Shown here one piece after another: positions 44,462-64,000 of a stretch of DNA of 64,000 nucleotides. Numbering within the stretch: position 1 is the first letter of the stretch; the number at the start of each line of letters is the position of its first letter. Location: assembly GCF_963676685.1 (NCBI RefSeq), contig NC_092345.1:75071960-75135959 (forward strand). The letters run 5' to 3'. The notes under the pieces are model-generated. The model made no database searches and was not told the DNA's origin. It worked only from the letters and a program-made list of their open reading frames with translations. The position numbers and the translations under genes are program-made. The DNA is from Mytilus edulis. Taxonomy: Eukaryota > Mollusca > Bivalvia > Mytilida > Mytilidae.

Positions 44462-47400
44462 TTCTAATATAGGATTTCGCTATATTTTTTTATAAATGAA
44501 CTTTATCATATACATTTTTGTACTTAAAAGAAAAATGAAATAATAAAATGGGGTCACCGTTCATTTAAGCTCACAATCTGCCTCTGGAAGCATACATTTT
44601 TGTTAATGTCCTTTTTTTCTGTTGAACTAAATAGGAGAAATAGAGGTAATATCGAAATATATCAATAACCTAATTACAAAAATCGCTTAAATTTTACAAT
44701 TATTTAGTTTATGTACAGCTTATATGAAAAAAAATAATAAAAAATATAGGTCACCGATGAGTTAAAAAAGATATTTCAAAATTTATGAGTCTGCGAACAT
44801 GTAATTTATTTAGTATATCTCTTGCCAATTTAATACTACATTACTTTAAAAGTCCCTATATTAATGCTTATATATAAATTCACGACTTGTTGTAAATACA
44901 CTGGTTTTTATGGTGGAGGATGCTGTTCATTCATATTTTACAGAGAATTTATTGTGTGTTTTAATGTACATATACTGTTAACATTTATCGGTCTCACCCG
45001 AGTGCTCCTAAACAGGAGGGAATTACGAAAGAAGAAGATGCCAAAAAATGGCATTTTTGCACCAAAGGGAGATAATTTGGAGCTTTTTCAATGATATAAA
45101 CATTTTAAAAGTCATTAGGGGCCAAACCGAATCGATTTTTTGGATTGATTTTTTTACCATATCATAAAGTAATAACTAATAGTGTAATAAATAAAATTTG
45201 CAATGAAAAAATAAAGGTTAAATTTTTTGCTGAAATTTTTGTACCCACAAGCCACCTTAATGACCTGTCAACAGTATCGTAACTATATCCCTTCTTAATA
45301 AGTCTGTTTAAGGGCATACAATACAGTTTTGATCCCATATTGAGATTTTGCTGACAATTTGCTTTTATGGACTATTTTTTGCCTGATTAAATCGAATATG
45401 TAATAAAAAAGATACCTTCATGTGCTACTTTTTGAGTAAAATGAGGTCCAAATTTTATATAGTTGCTTAAAAATTTGGATTTGTGGACGTATTTTACCTT
45501 TCGACAGAAATACACAACTTTTTTGTTTTAAAAGATAAACACAAGCTGTTTTTTGTTAAATTAATTGTGAATTCTGTGTTCTATAAATGTCCTTTAAATT
45601 TGTACAATTTGTTTTTCAAATAACTCATATTTATCAAATGTACACAGATGTAGTAAAAACACGTCATTTTTAGCTGCATATTTGTCAAATTTTAAAAAAT
45701 TGCACTATTTACGTTTTTATGAAAATTGACACACATTATCTTCTTACATAATTAAACCAAATAGCATTTTAAAACAGAGGGGTCCATGAACTCGTTAATC
45801 AATAGAAATCTTAGTCTCATTTACCTGACCATATATTTAAGTAAAGTTGCAATCTAATATAAAGTATTAAAGTTTTTTTCTGGAAACCAACATGACTGAC
45901 TTAAATACAGGTCAAAACCAATATACCCGATAAGCTACATTGTAGCAGGGGTAATAATAAGATATATTTAATTAAGGCCTCCAATTTTTTATCTCATGTT
46001 TCTAAACTTGCCAAGTTCTTGAAGAGAACATGCAGAAATGTGAGTTCCCAAATGGTTCAAAAGTAACAAATATGGAATCAATGTCACCCAATCCACACTG
46101 AATATATGAAATATGAAAATGACTGGCCATAGTTTCACAGATGAAAATATGGAAAAAAACGACCAATCAAACTTGAGAATTTCCTTGGACAGCCATGCTT
46201 TGTCTATTATCTATAATTGACCTTTCATACCATGTTTGGCTAACATTTTCTAAGAAGTATCAGTGTAGTTTACAAAATTTGAAAAGTTAACAATCATGGC
46301 ATCAAACGATAACTATTCTTGTCTTCAGGGCAAAGTAATCTATAAATACTAAACAATTCATAGATTTTTGTTTTATTTTTTTTCTATAACATTTTCTTTT
46401 TTATGAATTATTTTGCATGTTTTCTGCATATAAAACATGTATACACATGTAATTGAAAGACAGAACAATTTCATTTCCATTACATTCATTAAAGTTCTGT
46501 CAACAGAACAACACCACTATAAAATAAATAGTTAAAACAAAGTAACAATCATTATACATAAACAAAAAATATGCAAATATATAAACTTTTTTCTATTTTG
46601 AAAAGTTTATAAACTTGCTGTATATTCAATAAAATACAGATGTAATTTTACATAAAATAGTTTTCTATGGTTATTTTTTATACGTGTTGTATGCTTTTTA
46701 TCCAACAATATTACTGAGAAACAAAAATTTAACAAATCTTATTGTAACATCTTAAGCCTTTAAGAAAACTATTTGGGGCCTGACAGCAGTATTTACAATT
46801 GAATGAAAAGTAATTTTTATAACCAGAAGTGTAATGTAAGCGCTTTTTAAAAGCTTATGAGAAACTTACTCAAATCATTTACATGGGGAAAAATGCTGTA
46901 ACTGTGTTATTGACACAATAAAGTAAATCTAAACAATTATTAGGTCAAAAGCAGACCAAACTACTTCTCATTTCTTTCAATACCAACATAAATATTACCC
47001 CAAAATATTTTTTTCCCTTAAAACAAAGAGCACTTCAGAAAACATTTTTACACCAGAAAGCCTTTAAGACATCTCATTCTATAGCCAATCATGCACACAC
47101 ACACAATTTAAATGATGATTTTTTTTTTTGCATATAGTACTAGTTGAAACAGACAAAAATTATGTACAAAAAGGCAGTGTTATAAAATAGAAATATTGTC
47201 AACAAATTAAAAGCAGTTGAACTCATTATGCTTATATTATACCAGACTATGAAAAATATTTTTTTTTATTGTAGAGCAATACATGTAGTATATTTATATG
47301 TAACAAACCAAAAATCTAATATATTCATGTTTTGAAAACAGAATGATTTCACTTAAAGTTGTCAAACAAATGATTCAAAGAATATTATCTCCAGTCCTTG

Positions 47401-48924
47401 GATCATTGGTTGTTTTCTTTGCTACACACTTAAGTGGTATTGCATGATCATTGGCAGTAATTGCTAATATTCCTAACTCCTAAATTATAGAAAAGTACTG
47501 TCACGTTTCAGTGTTTTGTTTTTTTTTATAATACAATGATAGGCTATTATCATGAAGATCTGGTAGAAATACTTAATGCCCTTGACTAAAATAAAAAAAC
47601 ACACTTTTTTGGAATAAAATCATTAAAAAAAAATCATATTGCTACACGTTGTTATTTTCCCCTATTACCCACAATTACACAGACATTCCTAGAACCCTGG
47701 ATCCATCCGTTCAAATATACAATAAATATTATTTTTCACTCTTACAATTGGAGATGTGAAACTTTCAAACATACGATATACTATCTACTGACTTCATTGA
47801 CTTGGATACAAGTGAAAAAAATCATCATTGTTTATAAATGACTATACAATGTACTGACTTTGTTTTAAATATGAGGCAATTTTCATTGTCAAGTCTATAT
47901 GCAGTGTGCTCAATATTAAGAAGTGTGAGGGTAAAAAAGATATTCAGATAACACTAAATAAATGATCTATTTGTCACTATAATGATAATAATCATTTAAA
48001 CAGATATGTTATATATACAAAAAAAAGTGATGAATATTATTATGAATAACTGAGCACTTTTTTTATATCAATTCCTTAATAATTTACAACAGAAAATATA
48101 CACATATGTAAAATTGACTGCATGAACTTTGTTTTAATTCTAAAACTTTGATGTTTACATGTATGCATATTGGTGGTTAAAATTTAATGTTTGAGGCAAG
48201 TAAAATCACCAATTAAAGGTAAAATGAATATAACTAAAGAATTAAAGGCATTCTTGGTGGCCTTCAGATGTTTTCTGCTTTTTGGTCAGGTTGTTGTCTC
48301 TTTGACACATTTCCCATTTTTATTCTCAATTCTATTTTATAATATGTCAAAAATATAACATTAGAGAGCCTAATCTTTTATGACTTATACCAAAGGCTAG
48401 ACAGAATTACCTGTCAGACCAAGCTAAAAGCTCGACTAGGTCAGTTATTAAATTATTAAAGTTAAAATGTCCCTTTTTTAACAGCTTCACTGCAGTCAAC
48501 AATGATTTACATTTCAGGCAACATAATCTATTTCATGTACAGAAAGCAATTCTGCAAAAACTTATGATTTCTAGCATGAGTTATTTCCCCTTCTCAAGAT
48601 ATTCTGTTTGACAGCTGCTATATTCAAAATCAGTAGGGCTGAATAAATGAAGCAAATTAAAACATAAATTATTCAATTCTGTCTTTTAGCATTTTAGCAC
48701 CTTAAGAAGAAATTTTGTTATGTGTTAAAGACATGATAAATTAAAATACACTTCTACAATATATATAGTTTGTAATTCCAACATTGTATTATCTGAGAAC
48801 ACAATTTAACTTCATGTCATGAAAATCTGAGACCTTCTACAACCTGTCACATCCTTCATATATGTTCCTTCTTATTTTGTTTCCTCAAAGAAAATCATAA
48901 ACACATATTTAGTAATATCATAAA
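44462..48924 (-). other. ATAT1 downstream region, mostly AT-rich, with repeat fragments
   Basis: No coding frame is supported. It must contain the ATAT1 3' untranslated region next to 48925, but several TTTATT (AATAAA on the - strand) sites make the end ambiguous. Short fragments of the dispersed family of nest 1 are at 45240-45320 and, inverted, at 48245-48335 (AGGTTGTTGTCTCTTTGACA). Confidence 0.5.
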
Positions 48925-60838
<11,914 letters not shown>

Positions 60839-60952
60839 CTGAAAGAAAGAAAAAACAAACTGTAAGAATTTATCTTCAAACTTGACTTTCTTCAAGAATA
60901 TTGAAACTAAAAATATTTCAAAATAATAGATGATACATAAATTTGTATACAT

Positions 60953-61536
60953 AAAGGAGTAGGTCCAGTAAGGACTCATTTTGGCCTCAAATTTCAGTTT
61001 CGTCTGACGAAAGATTTTGACCACTTTTTAAACACTTAAGTGTCTATTTCACTTGATTCAATTAGTATATGTGAAAGATTTTAACTGATTAAGTCATTAA
61101 AAACGATCCGATTGAAACTCAAATATGAAAAATCTCTCAAATATGCCAAAAAACGTCACTTTTCAGATTGTTTTTGTCAAAAATGAAAGTGGCCGCATCC
61201 GTGTTCATCCACAACCTTTATATATGTTATGTATTATCATAAAATACAACTTACATTGCAATATTAAGGATGAACACAAATGCGGCCACTTTCGTTTTAC
61301 ACGGAAACCGTCAAAAATTTAACTAAAATGATAGAATTTTGAAGATTTCAGTAATTTAGCACGACTTAATGGTGCTCCAACCCGATATATGTGCATTGTA
61401 TTGTCAAAAACAGCCCATATTTATGTAGCAGAAGCATTCAACTGTCCAATAAATAACTAAAAGTTTACATTTTAACAATTTTGTAAAACTGTTATATTTT
61501 TGGGCCAAAAAGGGGCCTTACTGGACCTACTCCTTT
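60953..61536. mobile_element. TIR element of about 0.58 kb with a second internal inverted repeat
   Basis: The left end AAAGGAGTAGGTCCAGTAAG and the right end CTTACTGGACCTACTCCTTT are exact inverses, with weaker matching inward (TTTTGGCC/GGCCAAAA). Inside, AAGTGGCCGCATCCGTGTTC (about 61190) and its near inverse (61267-61290) form a second hairpin. No transposase frame. It lies in the ATAT1 intron upstream of exon 60838. Confidence 0.75.
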
Positions 61537-61779
61537 GCAAACAATTAACAATAAAAAAATTATTTAGCATTACTGATGCCTACATATGAAATTAAACATC
61601 TTAAAGATAAACAAATAAGAATATTCTTTTTGGAAATCTATGACTATTGATCCTAGAATTTGTGAGAGTCTATAATTATATATTCACATCATACAACAAC
61701 TCTATTGTGGCATAAACTCTTTCGTGGCATGAAGACATCTTCTATTTTGAAAACAACATTTCACTGGAATGTCTACTAC

Positions 61780-62200
61780 TGGCTGACAAATTGCAATAAG
61801 GTGTATTCATCAGTGAAAGGATCTGTATCTGTTAACAAATTCCACAAGCCATGACGTGTGTCTCTGACTGGAAATGATAGACATGTTAGATGTTGTTTCT
61901 GCTTTGTATGAATCTCATTCTGATGAGTTCTGCTCTTTTCAATTGAATTTATAGTTTGTTCTTAAGTTGTACTGTTAAGCCACTGTACATGCTGTCCCAG
62001 GTTAAGGGAGGGTTGGCTCTTTCAAACATGTAAAGCCCCACCACATTTTGTATGTGTCTGTCACAAGTCAGGAGCCCAAAGTTCAGTGGTTGTCAAATTT
62101 TTTGCTACATGTATAAATGAGGCTGATAGATTTTTTACTTTCCTAGCTAATTAGCAGTTAAAATTTTTCTCATTGTTGAAGGCCATAAGGTTGCCTATAA
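61780..62200 (+). repeat. Dispersed repeat, diverged copy of 49225-49680
   Basis: The shared landmarks in order are GTTCTGCTCTTTTC, TGTCCCAGGTTAAGGGAGG, GTCAGGAGCCCAAAGTTC and TTGTTGAAGGCC. It ends where the MITE at 62201 begins. Confidence 0.65.
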
Positions 62201-62350
62201 TACACCTTATCGCTATTTGTCCGCCATTACTGCATATCACACAGGTTCCCATAAAATTTTGATGTCATAAAACAAAATATCTGACGCCACGAGGGAAAAG
62301 TGATTGTGTATGACTTCAAAAGTTCAAGCGGCCAGGATTAGCAATAAGGG
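62201..62350. mobile_element. MITE, copy 2 of the family at 4714-4874
   Basis: TACACCTTATCGCTATTTGT is identical to the start of copy 1. The interior follows copy 1 with many substitutions and small gaps, and the right terminus (TTAGCAATAAGGGG) is decayed. Confidence 0.7.
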
Positions 62351-62563
62351 GTTGATAGGTATCAGGTCTGTTCGCGCCCAATATACTTTCACACGTTCGC
62401 GCCCAATTTTAATTCAAATTCCAGTTGAATAATTGCAAAATCATGATTGTTGTTTTTAATTGCTTTCGTGTAAATACTGAATTTATTTATAGCTTGGTAT
62501 GAGTAAAAGATTGAAGATTTTAAACTTGTAAAACACAAAAGATAATATATTAATTGTTTTTAC

Positions 62564-63965
62564 AGTGACTTGATTGTAAGTGTTGCTATCCACCAATTGC
62601 AATTCATTCAAAATTTTGACCAAATTGCAATTTGTTTTTATTAAACCAAATTGTTCAACTGGTCAGAAATTTGAACCAACTGCTGTAGAAAACCACAGTC
62701 AAGACTGAAAGTGCAAGGTAATAAAATAAAACATACTTACAATCCTATAAGACTTTAACTCCACTTTATTGATGGTATTTTTAAATCAGTCTATCAATCT
62801 GTATAGTTATATTATAGCCATTACCATACTAAAGGTGAACTGTTTTATTTTTAATTGCTATAAAAATGTCCAAACTAAGCTTTTATATAGTTTTTCTTTC
62901 GAAAAGTATTCTATATTCATAAGAATCACACATTATGTAAATAAAAACATTTCATATTCAGTAAAATATTTGTGAAATTGCAATATGTTTGTAGGAAGGG
63001 GAGATAATCTTTTTTGGTTTCAAAAAATCTTTATTCAAAAGAATAGTATTTTAGGTTATCTCCACAAGGAAACTTATCAATAGCATATTGTTATTTCACA
63101 CATATTTTACTGAATATATGATGTATTATTTTAAATGATATATGATTCTTATAAATATAAAATCCTTTTCAAAAGAAAAACTATATAAAAGCTTAGTTTG
63201 GACATTTTTATAGCAATTAAAAATAAAAAGGATTTTATATTTATAAGAATCATATATCATTTAAAATAATACATCATATATTCAGTAAAATATGTGTGAA
63301 ATAACAATATGCTATTGATAAGTTTCCTTGTGGAGATAACCTAAAATACTATTCTTTTGAATAAAGATTTTTTGAAACCAAAAAAGATTATCTCCCCTTC
63401 CTACAAACATATTGCAATTTCACAAATATTTTACTGAATATGAAATGTTTTTATTCACATAATGTGTGATTCTTATGAATATAGAATACTTTTCGAAAGA
63501 AAAACTATATAAAAGCTTAGTTTGGACATTTTTATAGCAATTAAAAATAAAACAGTTCACCTTTAGTATGGTAATGGCTATAATATAACTATACAGATTG
63601 ATCGACTGATTTAGTAATACCATCAATAAAGTGGAGTTAAAGTCTTATAGGATTGTAAGTATATTTTATTTTATCACCTTGCACTTTCACATTTTGACTG
63701 AACAATTTGTTCAATATTCTGACCAGTTGAACAATTTGATTTTATAAAACAAATTGCAATTTGGTCAAAATTTTGAATGAGTTTGCAATTGGTGGATCAT
63801 ATATTTTATTTTATCACCTTGCACTTTCACATTTTGATTGAACAATTTGTTCAATATTCTGACCAGTTGAACAATTTGATTTTATAAAACAAATTGCAAT
63901 TTGGTCAAAATTTTGAATGAGTTGCAATTGGTGGATAGCAACACTAACAGTCAAGTCACTGTAAC
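62564..63965. repeat. Large imperfect palindrome (about 1.4 kb)
   Basis: The left arm starts TTACAGTGACTTGA and the right arm ends TCAAGTCACTGTAA. The symmetry centre for the inner part is near 63197. The arms share, for example, ACTTTATTGATGGTATT at 62763 with its inverse at 63615. Differences exist (63602-63612 against the left arm). The right arm has a tandem duplication of about 110 bp (63665-63785 and 63800-63920). A second, smaller inverted block (TATAAAAGCTTAGTTTGGAC) is nested at the centre. Two mirror-image 68-codon open frames in the arms are products of the symmetry and not genes. Confidence 0.85.
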
Positions 63966-64000
63966 AGCTTGGTACCTTTGATCTGAAACTATGAAACAAT

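Noticed and set aside
62769-63626. Two nearly identical 68-codon frames on opposite strands
   Set aside because: They are mirror images caused by the palindrome, AT-rich and without a domain.

Overview
The window looks like genomic DNA of a bivalve mollusc, most likely a marine mussel (Mytilus-like). It is AT-rich and intron-rich, two conserved animal genes have short exons with canonical GT/AG introns, and much of the rest is dispersed repeat. I recognise several repeat families from memory as typical of mussels (the AGGTCAAGGTCA family, the GGTCGTATATTG family with its ATTGCACA palindromes, and the GGCTCT...GGGCC family). I could not search a database, so the genus is inference.

Two genes anchor the window. 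RPAP2, the RNA polymerase II CTD phosphatase of the RPAP2/Rtr1 family, is on the + strand with nine recognisable coding exons (6418-17104); its start exon was not identified. ATAT1, the alpha-tubulin lysine-40 acetyltransferase, is on the - strand with eight recognisable coding exons (60838 down to 48925); its first exon probably lies beyond 64000. The genes converge. Every exon junction given was read from the sequence and keeps the frame.

Between them (about 17.8-44.5 kb) lies a nest of mobile elements in two stacks. Stack 1: a dispersed repeat is split by a TIR element with a TTA target duplication (PIF/Harbinger-like), which is split by a Ty3/gypsy LTR retrotransposon (19119-28800, - strand, TATG target duplication, almost identical 1.5 kb LTRs, intact 1618-residue pol frame). 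Stack 2: a second dispersed repeat (29440-44461) is split by a 5'-truncated LINE on the - strand (LINE-A, identical 90 bp direct repeats at both edges). LINE-A is split by a + strand LINE (LINE-B, 34483-40221) with an intact ORF2. LINE-B is flanked on both sides by the same 2.8 kb of LINE-A.

The outer parts (1-2.8 kb, 3.8-4.9 kb and 60.9-64 kb) and the introns of both genes carry smaller inverted-repeat elements, tandem arrays and a large imperfect palindrome at 62564-63965. The most unusual signals are two minisatellites in RPAP2. One repeats a 3' splice site 12 times just before an exon. The other repeats the 5' splice site of the very next exon about 11 times. I saw no rRNA, tRNA or CRISPR.
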